Assembly (NCBI RefSeq): GCF_024746835.1
Contig: NZ_CP080531.1
Location: forward strand, 1,302,001-1,366,000
From: Mesorhizobium sp. AR02
GTDB lineage: Bacteria; Pseudomonadota; Alphaproteobacteria; Rhizobiales; Rhizobiaceae
Direction of reading: 5' to 3'
DNA: 64,000 bases
Shown: positions 27,555 to 38,373 of the stretch, piece by piece
Layout of the letters: each line of letters starts with the position of its first letter
How positions within the stretch are numbered: the first letter of the stretch is position 1
The notes under the pieces: model-generated
What the model was told of the DNA's origin: nothing
The model's input: the letters and a program-made list of their open reading frames with translations, nothing else
The model's database searches: none
Translations under genes and position numbers: made by a program

Positions 27555-28841
27555 ATGCCCTACCAATCCCCCATTTCCCCCGGCCGTTCCTGGTACGAAG
27601 ACACGGCTGGGCCGCGTCCCGAGTATCCGGCGCTTGACGGCGACAGGACCTGCGACGTCGTCATCATCGGCGGAGGCTTCACCGGGCTGTCGGCGGCAAC
27701 ACATCTGGCCAAGGCTGGAACGAATGTCGTTTTGATCGAGGCGCATCGCTTCGGCGACGGCGCTTCGGGGCGTAATGGCGGGCAGCTTGGCACCGGGCAG
27801 CGCGCCTGGGCCGAGGACCTGGAGGCGGAATACGGTCTGTCCCGCGCCAAGGCGCTGTTCGATCTCGCCGAGGAGGCGAAGGCGCATCTCATCGAATTCG
27901 CCGCCATCAATCAGATCGATATCGACTATATGCCGGGTCAGCTCTCGGTGGCGCACAAGCCGCGCTATGTCGACGACTACAAGGCGCATGCCGAGATCAT
28001 GGCCAGCCGTTTCTCCTATCCGCACATCTCCTTCATGGATGCCAAGGAGACGGCGGAGCGGCTGGGCTCGACCGCCTATTTCGGCGGCACGCGCGACACC
28101 GGCACCGGCCACATCCATCCGATGAAGCTGGTGATCGGCACGGCGCGCGTGGCGGCGCAGGCCGGCGCGCAGCTGTTTGAAGGAACGCCATCGACGGGCA
28201 TCATTTCAGCAGGCGGCAAAGTCAAGGTTTCGACGCCAAGAGGCACGGTGACGGCCCAAAAGTGCCTGATCGCGGTCAATGCCTATGGTGGTACGCTTGA
28301 GCCGGTGAGTGCGGCGCACATCATGCCGATCGGCTCCTTCATCGGTGCGACGGTGCCTTTGGGGACAGATTCGAAAGTGCTGCCCGGCGGCGAGTCCGTC
28401 GATGATTCCCGTTTCGTGGTGCGCTATTTCCGCAAGTCGAGGGACGGCCGGCTGCTGTTCGGCGGACGCGAGGTCTATGGCGTCAATGACCCCAAGGACA
28501 TCCACATCCATATCCGCCGCCAGATCGTGGAACTCTATCCGGCATTGAAGGATATCGAGATCACCCATGGCTGGGGCGGCTATGTCGGCATCACCGTGCC
28601 GAGGAAACCGTTCGTGCGCGAAGTGATGCCGAATGTGATCTCGGCCGGCGGCTATTCCGGCCACGGCGTCATGCTGTCGAACTTCTTCGGCAAGCTTTAC
28701 GCCGAAACAATTGCCGGCAACCGCTACCGGCTGAAGCTGATCGAGGATTTGAAAATTCCGCCATTTCCCGGCGGCCGCCGCTTCCGCGCGCCGCTGCTAT
28801 TCCTGGCGCTCAACTGGTTCGCGCTGCGTGACAGGATCTAG
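27555..28841 (+). CDS. puuB: FAD-dependent amine oxidoreductase, probable gamma-glutamylputrescine oxidase
   Basis: A 428-residue flavoprotein of the DAO family. The dinucleotide-binding motif VVIIGGGFTGLSAATHLAK lies near residue 30, followed by GRNGGQLGTGQR, typical of PuuB-type oxidases, and C-terminal GWGGYVGITVPRKPF and GYSGHGVMLSNFFGKL blocks. PuuB oxidises gamma-glutamylputrescine to the aldehyde with hydrogen peroxide. Together with PuuA it fits the Puu pathway; PuuC and PuuD are not in the window. A GTG nine bases earlier (27546) is an alternative start. The 8-bp array abuts the start, leaving only a weak GTGAG ribosome site, so translation may depend on readthrough from upstream. 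Confidence 0.85.
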   Translation: MPYQSPISPGRSWYEDTAGPRPEYPALDGDRTCDVVIIGGGFTGLSAATHLAKAGTNVVLIEAHRFGDGASGRNGGQLGTGQRAWAEDLEAEYGLSRAKALFDLAEEAKAHLIEFAAINQIDIDYMPGQLSVAHKPRYVDDYKAHAEIMASRFSYPHISFMDAKETAERLGSTAYFGGTRDTGTGHIHPMKLVIGTARVAAQAGAQLFEGTPSTGIISAGGKVKVSTPRGTVTAQKCLIAVNAYGGTLEPVSAAHIMPIGSFIGATVPLGTDSKVLPGGESVDDSRFVVRYFRKSRDGRLLFGGREVYGVNDPKDIHIHIRRQIVELYPALKDIEITHGWGGYVGITVPRKPFVREVMPNVISAGGYSGHGVMLSNFFGKLYAETIAGNRYRLKLIEDLKIPPFPGGRRFRAPLLFLALNWFALRDRI

Positions 28842-28882
28842 GCGACATCGGATCGCCACGATCCCACACCATCACGACCTGA

Positions 28883-28909
28883 TGTAATATTGTAATATCA
28901 TTGTAACAT
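28883..28909 (+). promoter_or_regulatory. AT-rich direct repeats upstream of the SH3-domain gene
   Basis: TGTAATAT occurs twice back to back (28883-28898) and TGTAACAT follows three bases later (28902-28909). The 290-bp gap between puuB and the SH3 gene is otherwise featureless. In GC-rich DNA such a run suggests a binding site for an AT-preferring regulator or a promoter. No specific regulator can be named. Confidence 0.35.
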
Positions 28910-29131
28910 TTGTTGCCCTAGCGGCACATTGCGGAAATGCCGGCAAAGGCGCAGAATCCCTTATAAAGGCGTACTGATGCCACAATCGCGGGCGAAAGGT
29001 TCCCGCTTCTGGGCGATTATTCGGGGATTGCTGCGGGCTGGCCCGCGTTGATTTTGGGACCGATGCCGATCAGACGCCGGACTTCCGGCAGCGATCGAAA
29101 GAACATTGGCCCGCTTATGGAGGTGGCAAGA

Positions 29132-30013
29132 GTGAGAGAGCCCTTCAGTTTCGGTGCGCCGGAACGTCGGCGCTTTGCCATGCAGTTTGGATACGACATG
29201 CGGCCGTCCTTCTGGCAGGAAGTCCGTTCGAACTCGCATCTGGTGATTGCCGCGGTCGGTACCGCCGCGCTGCTCGGCGTGGCCGCAGTGGCGCTCTGGC
29301 TGGCACTGCCGACGAGCGAGCGGCAGGCAGCCGCCAGCCAGGAACAAAGCATTCCGACCATTCCGGTGAAGACAATGAAGATCGTCCCTGCCGGAACCAC
29401 GGTGGCCGCGGCGACGGTGCCGCAGCCTGCCCGCAAGTCCAGCCAGGTTTCACCGACCGTGGCGGCAGCGAAAGCAAACATACAAGCGCTTGCGGCCAAT
29501 GACCCTCGCTGGACCGGGGCACAGCCGAAGGCCGCTTCCGCGGCCCCTGATGCCGATCAAGCAGCAGCACCCAACCAAGTGGCCAACCAGGCTGAGCCGG
29601 CGCCGGAAAAACCGGCTACCACGGCGGCATTCGCACAATCGGCGACCGATACCGATGCCACCGCAGAACTTGCCAAGGTTGCCGGGCCGGCGCCGGCGGC
29701 CGGCAGCAATCCGGATGGCGCGCAGACCGCGGCCATCCCGGAGGTACAGCCGCAAACACCCGAACAACAGCCGGCGGCGACCGATGATGGCAGCAAGGCC
29801 AAGGCCAAGCCGCGCAAAGTGGCGGCGGCCGGCAATGGGCGCATCCTGAGAGCGGTGACAATGCGCAGTGGCCCGAAGAAGAACGCAGCCGCGATCGCCA
29901 CGGTGCCGGCAAGGACATCGGTGCAGGTGATGAGCTGCAAGCAATGGTGCCAGATCGTCTACAACGGCAAGACCGGCTGGATCTACAAGAGCTACATCAA
30001 GACCGGCGCCTGA
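29132..30013 (+). CDS. Membrane-anchored SH3-domain protein
   Basis: About 293 residues. A short cytoplasmic segment is followed by one membrane helix (LVIAAVGTAALLGVAAVALWLAL), a long Ala/Pro/Gln-rich periplasmic linker and a C-terminal bacterial SH3 domain (ILRAVTMRSGPKKNAAAIATVPARTSVQVMS, then CKQWCQIVYNGKTGWIYKSYI). Such SH3 domains usually bind peptidoglycan or peptides in the envelope. GGAGG nine bases before GTG at 29132 supports this start; ATG codons at 29048 and 29117 are alternatives. It is followed by a dispersed repeat and an IS element. No enzymatic domain is visible. Confidence 0.8.
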   Translation: MREPFSFGAPERRRFAMQFGYDMRPSFWQEVRSNSHLVIAAVGTAALLGVAAVALWLALPTSERQAAASQEQSIPTIPVKTMKIVPAGTTVAAATVPQPARKSSQVSPTVAAAKANIQALAANDPRWTGAQPKAASAAPDADQAAAPNQVANQAEPAPEKPATTAAFAQSATDTDATAELAKVAGPAPAAGSNPDGAQTAAIPEVQPQTPEQQPAATDDGSKAKAKPRKVAAAGNGRILRAVTMRSGPKKNAAAIATVPARTSVQVMSCKQWCQIVYNGKTGWIYKSYIKTGA

Positions 30014-30062
30014 TGTGCCGGAGCATTTGCGGCTGAAGCCGGCCTCGCCGCCGAGACCGGCT

Positions 30063-30190
30063 TAGAGCAATTCACCGTTTCACGGAAACGGCGAACCGCT
30101 CTAACTCTTTGTTTTGACGCAATTCCCTAGGGAAAGCGCTACGCGCTTTTCCCGGGAAAACCGTTCACACTTTTCCTGGAATTGCTCTAG
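30063..30190 (-). repeat. Dispersed intergenic repeat, copy B (RIME-like, with extra palindrome)
   Basis: Read on the minus strand it repeats copy A (24592-24693) nearly base for base: AGCAATTCCAGGAAAAGTGT at one end, AACAAAGAGTTAGAGCGGTT in the middle, and the CCGTTTCC/GGAAACGG-like hairpin at the other. Copy B carries an added palindrome, GGGAAAAGCGCGTAGCGC and TTTCCC, between the first and second blocks. The IS5-family element is inserted exactly at its end, in a CTAG. Confidence 0.8.
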
Positions 30191-30513
30191 CAGGCTGTTG
30201 AAGAAGTGCACTTGCGAGCGACGAAGTCAGCTTCGTCGCCGCCATGGAAGCAGATTTGTCCGTTGATGGAGCCGTCTGGTTGGATTTCAGCCCATCCAGT
30301 GCCTTGGGCCTCGTCCATTTCGTCATTGCCTTGCCAGGAGAAGGCGACATTGCTGCCATCGCCCGCGCCGAATATCTGACCAGTGACGCAGCCGAAGGCG
30401 AATTCACCGGAGCCATCGGCCGCGAACTCAATGTAGGCGGGCTCCATCATATCGCGATAGTCCTCGACGTAGTCGGGCATCGCGACAATCCGCCAGCGGC
30501 CGGTGAGGCTCAT
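30187..30513 (-). CDS. IS-borne passenger protein of unknown function
   Basis: A 108-residue protein, MSLTGRWRIVAMPDYVEDYR at the start, then beta-rich segments YIEFAADGSGEFAFGCVTGQI and GQICFHGGDEADFVARK. Its ATG overlaps the transposase stop as ATGA, so translation is coupled. Its last codons run through the terminal inverted repeat and stop in the flanking CTAG, meaning the C-terminus is set by the insertion site. It looks like a small beta-sandwich or lipocalin-like fold with no signal peptide. Transposition needs only the transposase in most IS5 elements, so the role of this gene is unclear. I do not recognise a named family. Confidence 0.7.
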   Translation of the reverse strand: MSLTGRWRIVAMPDYVEDYRDMMEPAYIEFAADGSGEFAFGCVTGQIFGAGDGSNVAFSWQGNDEMDEAQGTGWAEIQPDGSINGQICFHGGDEADFVARKCTSSTAC

Positions 30514-31692
30514 GCCGGCGCCGCCAGCAGCTTGGGCAAGCGGATCAGATTGTAAGCCGCCAGGTTCAGGGTGAAGGCCGCGCCCACACGGGCGCATCCT
30601 CGCAGCTTGACCTTGGCCATACCCGCCGAGGCCTTGATCCAGCCAAACACTTCTTCGATCCGCTTGCGGCAGCGCTGGCTGACCGCATAGCCGGCATGGG
30701 AGCGCGTGCGACCATCGATCGCCGTCACGCGAGGCTTGCCGGTTTTGCTCAGATGGCCGTCGATGGCGATGTGCGGCGTGATCTTGCGCTCGCGCAGATC
30801 CCTGATGAAAGCGCGCACGTCATAGGCCTTGTCGGCACCCAGTGTGATGCGCCGCCGCGACGGTCTGCGGTCCAACATGGCGAGCGCGGCATCACGCTCG
30901 CTCGTGCCCGTGGCCTGGGTGATGCCGCCATCGACCGCCAGCCCATGGCGGTTCTCCATCAGCGCATGCCCCATGTAGCAGAGCTTCGCCGGCTGCCCGT
31001 CGCCCTTCTTGTAGAGCCGCGCCTGCGGGTCGCTCGTGCTCTGGTGTGTGTCGTTGGAGCGCTTCTCCTTATGAAAGCCGCGCTCGGCATTGCGCTCCGC
31101 TCCATCTGGACCGTTGTCGTCTCCGTCCTTGCGGCGGAAACTCTTGATCGAAGCCCAGGCCTCGATCAGCGTCCCGTCCACCGAGAAGTGATCCGACGAC
31201 AAAAGCCGCTTCACCTTTGGCTGCGCCAGCACAGCGCGCAGAAACTTTGCCGCGATCTCACCTTCCAACAGCCGATCCCGGTTCTTGGTGAAGCTCGAAT
31301 GATCCCAGGCCGGATCGTCAACGCCAAGCCCCACGAACCAGCGAAACAGGAGATCGAACTCCATCCGCTCCATCAACTGGCGCTCCGAGCGAATGCCGTA
31401 GAAGGCCTGCAGCAGCATCGCACGCAGCAAACGTTCCGGTGCGATCGACGGACGGCCGAGCCCGGGCGGATAAAGCACCGCAAAATCGCCATCCATCGCG
31501 ACAAGAGCCGCGTTAACGATCTCCCGTATCACCCGCAACGGATGGTCTCGGCGAACCCGCGCCTCAAGGTCGACATACGAAAACAGAGAACCTGTCCGTT
31601 CGTCTAAGCCGCGCATCCACAAATCCCCAAATCATCCGGGGAGAAGTGAATCACGCTCAAATCAACCGCGCCAGTACTTCTTCAACAGCCTG
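30191..31692 (-). mobile_element. Complete IS5-family insertion sequence
   Basis: Perfect 17-bp terminal inverted repeats CAGGCTGTTGAAGAAGT (30191-30207) and its complement (31676-31692) bound a 1502-bp element. A CTAG lies directly outside each end (30187-30190, 31693-31696), the 4-bp target duplication typical of this family. Inside are an intact DDE transposase and a coupled passenger gene. Perfect ends and intact genes suggest a recent insertion. Confidence 0.93.
30510..31616 (-). CDS. IS5-family transposase
   Basis: A 368-residue DDE transposase. The N-terminal DUF772-like domain contains RLLRAMLLQAFYGIRSERQL; the catalytic core shows Asp in FSVDGTLIEAW, Asp in TLGADKAYD and Glu in RIEEVFGWIK, in the expected order and spacing. 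It is full length and unbroken, so the element may be active. GGGG eight bases before ATG 31616 supports the start; TTG two codons earlier is an alternative. It is followed with a 4-bp overlap by the passenger gene. Confidence 0.95.
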   Translation of the reverse strand: MRGLDERTGSLFSYVDLEARVRRDHPLRVIREIVNAALVAMDGDFAVLYPPGLGRPSIAPERLLRAMLLQAFYGIRSERQLMERMEFDLLFRWFVGLGVDDPAWDHSSFTKNRDRLLEGEIAAKFLRAVLAQPKVKRLLSSDHFSVDGTLIEAWASIKSFRRKDGDDNGPDGAERNAERGFHKEKRSNDTHQSTSDPQARLYKKGDGQPAKLCYMGHALMENRHGLAVDGGITQATGTSERDAALAMLDRRPSRRRITLGADKAYDVRAFIRDLRERKITPHIAIDGHLSKTGKPRVTAIDGRTRSHAGYAVSQRCRKRIEEVFGWIKASAGMAKVKLRGCARVGAAFTLNLAAYNLIRLPKLLAAPA

Positions 31693-31696
31693 CTAG

Positions 31697-31741
31697 TGCA
31701 TGTTGCCCAAAAGTGACCTCGGTTTGGGAGAACGGCATGCA
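31697..31741. repeat. Imperfect inverted repeat next to the IS
   Basis: TGCATG...GCCCAAA and TTTGGG...CATGCA form an imperfect hairpin at the right flank of the IS. It resembles a second family of rhizobial intergenic palindromes, but only this one copy is present in the window, so the family identity is not shown here. Confidence 0.45.
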
Positions 31742-31794
31742 AGAACAAAGACCTGAAGCACGTCGCGTATGAACCCGTTTCGACACGACGCGCT

Positions 31795-33098
31795 TTATGT
31801 CGACCCGCCACCGAACAAGCGCCGCAACCGCTGCCACCTTCTGGCGCGCCTGCGTTGCCTGACATGGTCGCCGTGCTGCTCGAACGGCACTTCATAGAGG
31901 CCGCACGTGTCGCAGCCCTCGCGCTTGCCGCAGACGGGAATCCAGCATTTGACGTCATGCGTCCAGGCGAGCGCGATGCGCTCCAAGTGGAAGTTTGAAG
32001 AGCTTTTGACGAGTATCAGTTCCCCCGGCACCGCCGTGCGCTTGATGTGGTCGGAGACTTCCTTCGGCGAACGAAGCTCGACAAACAAGCCGCTGTCGCG
32101 GTCAGGCTGCCCGGCCCCGAGCGATGTGCATTGTCACCGGTATAGATCACCTGATCGGCGATCGCCCGCGCGGTTTTGTAGGCGTAGGCGTATTTCCTGG
32201 TCGAGCCGGAATAGTCCGAGATCTGACCAAGCACGATGCGCTTTCGATCGACAGTGGCCTTGGCCACCACATCCAAGGCAAGGTCAATCGAGTGCCACGG
32301 CGCCTTGGCGGCATCGATGATGAAGTGCGGACCACCGTCGGTGACAAGCACGGCGCAGCGATTGGCCAATGGCTGGAAAGTCGCCACCTGGGCGGCAACC
32401 TTGTCCGGGGGAACGCCGAGTTCGAGCGCCGTCGCGACCGCAGCGGCGGTCGGCAGCCAGAAATGTTCGCCTGGAAACGGCGTCTTGAGTTCAAGCACGC
32501 CGCCACGCCAGTGGATCGAAAGCGTCAGCCGATGCGGATAGGCGGCGTGGATGTCGGTGACACGATAGTCGGCCCGTTCTGCGGTGCCGAAGCTGACGAC
32601 ACGGCATCCGGTGCCGGCAGCCATGCCGGCTACGTGGGGATCGTCGGCATTGAGGACCGCAAGGCCGTCCGGCCGCAGCGCTTCGACCAAGGCGCGTTTT
32701 TCCCTGGCAACATTCTCCACGGTCCTGAAACTGGCAAAATGCTCAAGGCGAACCATGGTGACGACAGCCACATGCGGCTGCAGCATTTCCGCCACTGGCC
32801 GCAGCGTATCGACGCCGAAGGCCCCGGCTTCGAAAACGACGTAGTCGACCTCACCCGCTTGCTGCATGCGCTTGTAGAGCGTGCTGACCAGCGAGTTGAT
32901 GGTGTTGGCGAGCACGCGTGCATAGGTTGGCCGATGGGCGGCCAATATGTGTCCAAGCAGCGCCGTGACGGTCGATTTTCCCGAACTGCCGGTGACGCCG
33001 ATGAAGGTCGCCTTGCTTTTCGCCCGGGCGCGCCTGGCCCTGTAGACCTTGACGCGACGCTGCAGATCTTCGCGAACCTTCCGCACTCTCGCGTTCAT
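31795..33098 (-). pseudogene. Mur-ligase-like gene, frameshifted near 32115
   Basis: The first frame (33098 down to about 32118) encodes a Mur ligase N-terminus and central domain: ATP-binding GVTGSSGKSTVTALLG near residue 33, VDYVVFEAGAFGVDTL, and LRPDGLAVLNADDPHV. After YTGDNAHRSG the frame goes into unrelated sequence. The next frame continues the protein (GAGQPDRDSGLFVELRSPKEVSDHIK, a MurF-like C-terminal domain, and a CGKREGCDTCG cysteine cluster) down to 31795. Restoring one base in the GGGG run near 32115 would give one protein of about 430 residues. It is either a recent pseudogene or an assembly/sequencing error. MurF-like paralogues outside the dcw cluster have unclear substrates. 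Confidence 0.8.
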
Positions 33099-33191
33099 CG
33101 CGCCCCCTTACCTCAGAAACACTAGGCCATGGGAACCTCAAGTCAAATTGAGTCGTGGTCGAACCGACCGGCGTTACAATGACGATGCGCC

Positions 33192-33938
33192 TCAGATGCA
33201 GCGGCCGCCATCGACCTCCAGCGCCACGCCCGTGATGAAGGCGGCTTCATCCGATGCCAGCCAGAGTGCGGCATTGGCGATATCGAGCGGCGTCGAAAGC
33301 CGGCCGAGCGGGATCGAGGCACGGAATGTCTCGCGGATCTCAGGCGTGTCGGCGCCCATGAATTTCTCCAGCATGCCGGTTTCGCCGGCGACCGGGCAGA
33401 GGCAGTTGACACGGATGTTCTTCGGCGCGAGCTCCACCGCCATCGACTTGGTGGCGGTGATCGCCCAGCCTTTCGAGGCGTTGTACCAGGTGAGGCCGGG
33501 CCGTGGCCTGAGCCCCGCGGTGGAGGCCGTGGTCAGGATGACGCCGCCGCCTTGCCGCTCCATGATCGGCACCACGGCAAGGGCCGCGTGATAGATTGCC
33601 TTCATGTTGACAGCGGTGATCAGGTCGAAAGTCTCCTCGTCGACCTTGAGCATGTCGCCGTTGCGATGGGTGAAGCCGGCATTGTTGACAATGATGTCGA
33701 TGCGGCCGAAGGCGTTTTTTGCGGCATAGACCATCTCGTCGAATTCGGAGCGCAGCGAAACATCCGTCTGCGTCCAGATCGCCGCCTCGCCGATCTCATT
33801 CGCGACGCGTTCCGCGCCCTTGGCATTGAGGTCCGCGACCACCACGCGCGCGCCTTCTTCGGCGAAGCGCTTGGCCATGCCTTCACCGAACCCGGATGCC
33901 GCGCCGGTGATGATGGCGACCTTGTTTTCCAGACGCAT
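33192..33938 (-). CDS. Short-chain dehydrogenase/reductase (3-oxoacyl-ACP reductase-like)
   Basis: A 248-residue classical SDR. The cofactor motif TGAASGFGEG lies near residue 11, with Asp after beta-2 (VVVADLNAKG) suggesting NAD(H). NNAG follows, then the catalytic Ser (TTASTAG) and Tyr/Lys (YNASKG), and the C-terminal GVALEVDGGRCI. The frame opens at 34013; ATG 33938 gives the standard MRLENKVAIITG start, though ATG 33953 has the slightly better ribosome site GGGAAG. Many such enzymes reduce ketones or oxidise sugars; the substrate cannot be assigned. It is transcribed away from zwf. Confidence 0.88.
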   Translation of the reverse strand: MRLENKVAIITGAASGFGEGMAKRFAEEGARVVVADLNAKGAERVANEIGEAAIWTQTDVSLRSEFDEMVYAAKNAFGRIDIIVNNAGFTHRNGDMLKVDEETFDLITAVNMKAIYHAALAVVPIMERQGGGVILTTASTAGLRPRPGLTWYNASKGWAITATKSMAVELAPKNIRVNCLCPVAGETGMLEKFMGADTPEIRETFRASIPLGRLSTPLDIANAALWLASDEAAFITGVALEVDGGRCI

Positions 33939-34247
33939 GCTTTTCCCGCTCATTGATGTCTTCCCGGAGCCAACAAGGCAGCTGACCGCCGTGGCCCATG
34001 CCGCGACAGACAACGCGCCATTTCTCCCTTAGCTTTCGTCACATTCGCGTTCTATGCTGCAACTGCGAAAGCTTCCGGAGTCTTCGTTCACCGACAAGCC
34101 TCCGGCAAGCGCCAGTGTCAAGCGCACAGGTGGACCCAATCAATATCCAGCGATTGGTCCTCGATGTGACACCATGGCACTGGAAAATTTAAATCGATTA
34201 GAATATATCAGCCGCGTACTCGCGACCGGCGTCAAAGCGGACAGACC
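33939..34247. other. 309-bp divergent region between the SDR and zwf
   Basis: It must hold the promoters of both genes. An AT-rich block with TTTAAATCGATTAG and TATATC near 34180-34210 is the likeliest place for the zwf promoter. I see no HexR-like palindrome, RNA gene or coding frame. Confidence 0.4.
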
Positions 34248-35717
34248 ATGACCAGCCAGATCATTCCCGTCGACCCTTTCGACTTCATCATTTTCGGCGG
34301 CACCGGCGACCTGTCGGAACGCAAGCTTCTGCCGTCGCTCTACTACCGTCAGCGTGACCATCAATTCTCGGAGCCGACACGCATCATCGGCACGTCGCGC
34401 TCGAAGATGAGCGACGAGGAATTCCGGGCCTTCGCCAGCCAGGCGATTTCCGATCACGTCAAGCCGGCCGATATCGACGCCAAGGACCTGAAGACCTTCC
34501 TGGCGCGGCTTTCCTATGTCTCGGCCGATGCGACGACCGGCGCCGGCTTCGACAAGCTCAAGAAGGCGATCGGCGAGAGCGAGAGCATCCGCGCCTTCTA
34601 CCTGGCGGTGGCGCCGGCGCTGTTCGGCGATATCTCGCACAAGCTCAAAGAGCACAAGCTGATCACGCCGAACTCGCGCATCGTGCTGGAGAAGCCGATC
34701 GGCCGCGACCTTGCCTCGGCGCGGGCGCTCAACGATCTGGTCGGCGACGATTTCCACGAAAGCCAGATCTTCCGCATCGACCATTATCTCGGCAAGGAGA
34801 CGGTGCAGAACCTGATGGCGCTGCGCTTTGCCAATGCGCTCTATGAGCCGCTGTGGAACTCCGCCCATATCGACCACGTGCAGATCACGGTCGCCGAGAC
34901 CGTCGGCCTTGAAGACCGCGTCACCTATTACGACAAGGCAGGCGCGCTGCGCGACATGGTGCAGAACCACATGCTGCAGCTGCTCTGCCTCGTCGCGATG
35001 GAGGCGCCGTCGTCGATGGACGCCGACGCCGTGCGCGACGAGAAGCTGAAAGTGCTGCGGGCACTGAAGCGCATCAACGGCAACGAGGCGCCGAAGCACA
35101 CAGTGCGCGGCCAGTACCGCGCCGGAGCCTCCGCCGGCGGGCCGGTGAAAGGCTATGTCGAGGAGCTCGGCAAGGACAGCAACACCGAGACCTTCGTCGC
35201 CATCAAGGCCGAGATCGGCACCTGGCGCTGGGCGGGCGTTCCGTTCTACCTCAGGACCGGCAAGCGGCTGGCGACCCGGGTTTCGGAAATCGTCATCGAG
35301 TTCAAGCCGATCCCGCATTCGATCTTCGGCGACAGCGCCGGGCCGATCTTCGCCAACCAGTTGGTCATCCGGCTGCAGCCCGACGAAGGCGTCAAGCAGT
35401 TCATCATGATCAAGGATCCGGGCCCGGGCGGCATGCGGCTGCGCCAGATCTCGCTCGACATGAGCTTCGCGCAATCCTTCGACGGCCGTGCGCCCGACGC
35501 CTATGAACGGCTGATCATGGATGTCATCCGTGGCAACCAGACGCTGTTCATGCGCCGTGACGAGGTGGAGGCGGCGTGGAAATGGATCGACCCGATCCAG
35601 AATGCCTGGGAAGGCGCCAAGCAGGAAGCGCAGGGTTATACGGCAGGCACCTGGGGGCCGTCGGCCTCGATAGCACTGATCGAACGTGACGGGCGGACAT
35701 GGCACGAGAGCAATTGA
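34248..35717 (+). CDS. zwf: Glucose-6-phosphate 1-dehydrogenase
   Basis: A 489-residue enzyme that oxidises glucose-6-phosphate to 6-phosphogluconolactone with NADP+ (EC 1.1.1.49). The cofactor motif FGGTGDLSERKLLPSLY lies at residues 16-32, and the substrate motif RIDHYLGKE near 175. The C-terminal blocks are WEGAKQEAQGYTAGTWGP. It starts the zwf-pgl-edd operon, the rhizobial route of glucose through the Entner-Doudoroff pathway. Its 3' end overlaps pgl by 19 bp. The ribosome site is weak. Confidence 0.97.
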   Translation: MTSQIIPVDPFDFIIFGGTGDLSERKLLPSLYYRQRDHQFSEPTRIIGTSRSKMSDEEFRAFASQAISDHVKPADIDAKDLKTFLARLSYVSADATTGAGFDKLKKAIGESESIRAFYLAVAPALFGDISHKLKEHKLITPNSRIVLEKPIGRDLASARALNDLVGDDFHESQIFRIDHYLGKETVQNLMALRFANALYEPLWNSAHIDHVQITVAETVGLEDRVTYYDKAGALRDMVQNHMLQLLCLVAMEAPSSMDADAVRDEKLKVLRALKRINGNEAPKHTVRGQYRAGASAGGPVKGYVEELGKDSNTETFVAIKAEIGTWRWAGVPFYLRTGKRLATRVSEIVIEFKPIPHSIFGDSAGPIFANQLVIRLQPDEGVKQFIMIKDPGPGGMRLRQISLDMSFAQSFDGRAPDAYERLIMDVIRGNQTLFMRRDEVEAAWKWIDPIQNAWEGAKQEAQGYTAGTWGPSASIALIERDGRTWHESN

Positions 35718-36415
35718 CCAGCGCCAGCTACAACTGGAACGCTTTCCCCGACCGTCCGCAACTGGCGGCGGCGCTGGCCGCCCGCGTCGCCGATCGCCTG
35801 ACCAAGGCAATCGCCGAGCGCGGCACGGCCGTGCTGGCCGTCTCCGGCGGCACGACGCCGGCAAAGTTCTTTGCCGCGCTCTCAGCGCTGCCGATTGCCT
35901 GGGACAGAGTGATCGTGACGCTGGTCGACGAGCGTTTCGTGCCCGCCTCCTCGCCGCGTTCCAATGCCGGGCTGGTGGCCGCCAATCTGTTGCAGAACGC
36001 GGCCAAGGCGGCACGCTTCGTGCCGCTCTACCATGAGGCATCCGGTATCGAGGATGCGGCGGCATCCGACGATGCCGCACTGCGCTCCCTGCCCTGGCCG
36101 CTCGATGTCGTGGTGCTCGGCATGGGGCCGGACGGCCACACCGCCTCGTTCTTTCCCGATGCCGACGACCTGGCAAAGCTGCTCGACCCGGCCTCGGACA
36201 GGATCATCCTGCCGGTTCATGCGGCCAGCGCGGGCGAGCCACGGCTGACCCTGACGCTGGCGCGCATCATCGATGCCGGCTTCATCGCGCTGCACATAGA
36301 GGGCGAGGACAAGCGCACCGCCTTTGACGGTGCGGTTGCGCCCGGGCCGCGAAAGCCGATCCGTGCCGTGCTGGACGCCGCACCCAGGTCCATAGAGGTT
36401 TTCTGGGCGCCGTGA
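35699..36415 (+). CDS. pgl: 6-phosphogluconolactonase
   Basis: A 238-residue DevB-type lactonase that hydrolyses 6-phosphogluconolactone to 6-phosphogluconate (EC 3.1.1.31). Recognisable blocks are [32 protein letters not shown] and [18 protein letters not shown]. It overlaps zwf by 19 bp, so the two are probably co-translated, and is followed by edd after a 70-bp gap. Length and blocks are normal for the family. Confidence 0.95.
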   Translation: MAREQLTSASYNWNAFPDRPQLAAALAARVADRLTKAIAERGTAVLAVSGGTTPAKFFAALSALPIAWDRVIVTLVDERFVPASSPRSNAGLVAANLLQNAAKAARFVPLYHEASGIEDAAASDDAALRSLPWPLDVVVLGMGPDGHTASFFPDADDLAKLLDPASDRIILPVHAASAGEPRLTLTLARIIDAGFIALHIEGEDKRTAFDGAVAPGPRKPIRAVLDAAPRSIEVFWAP

Positions 36416-36485
36416 TTTTACATTTAGTGGTCCCGGCAATTGCGGGAGGATGTTTCCGGGACCTCACCTGAAAGGACCGACCGCC

Positions 36486-38309
<1,824 letters not shown>

Positions 38310-38328
38310 GCTTTCTGGTTTCCAAATG

Positions 38329-38355
38329 AAAAGGGCGGCCTTGAGCCGCCCTCTT
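38329..38355. terminator. Bidirectional terminator between edd and the VWA gene
   Basis: AGGGCGGC and GCCGCCCT form a stem with a short loop between two convergent genes. On the minus strand it is followed by TTTT, on the plus strand by a weaker TCTT, so it probably serves both. Confidence 0.75.
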
Positions 38356-38373
38356 CCATTGTCTGGCTGGATT

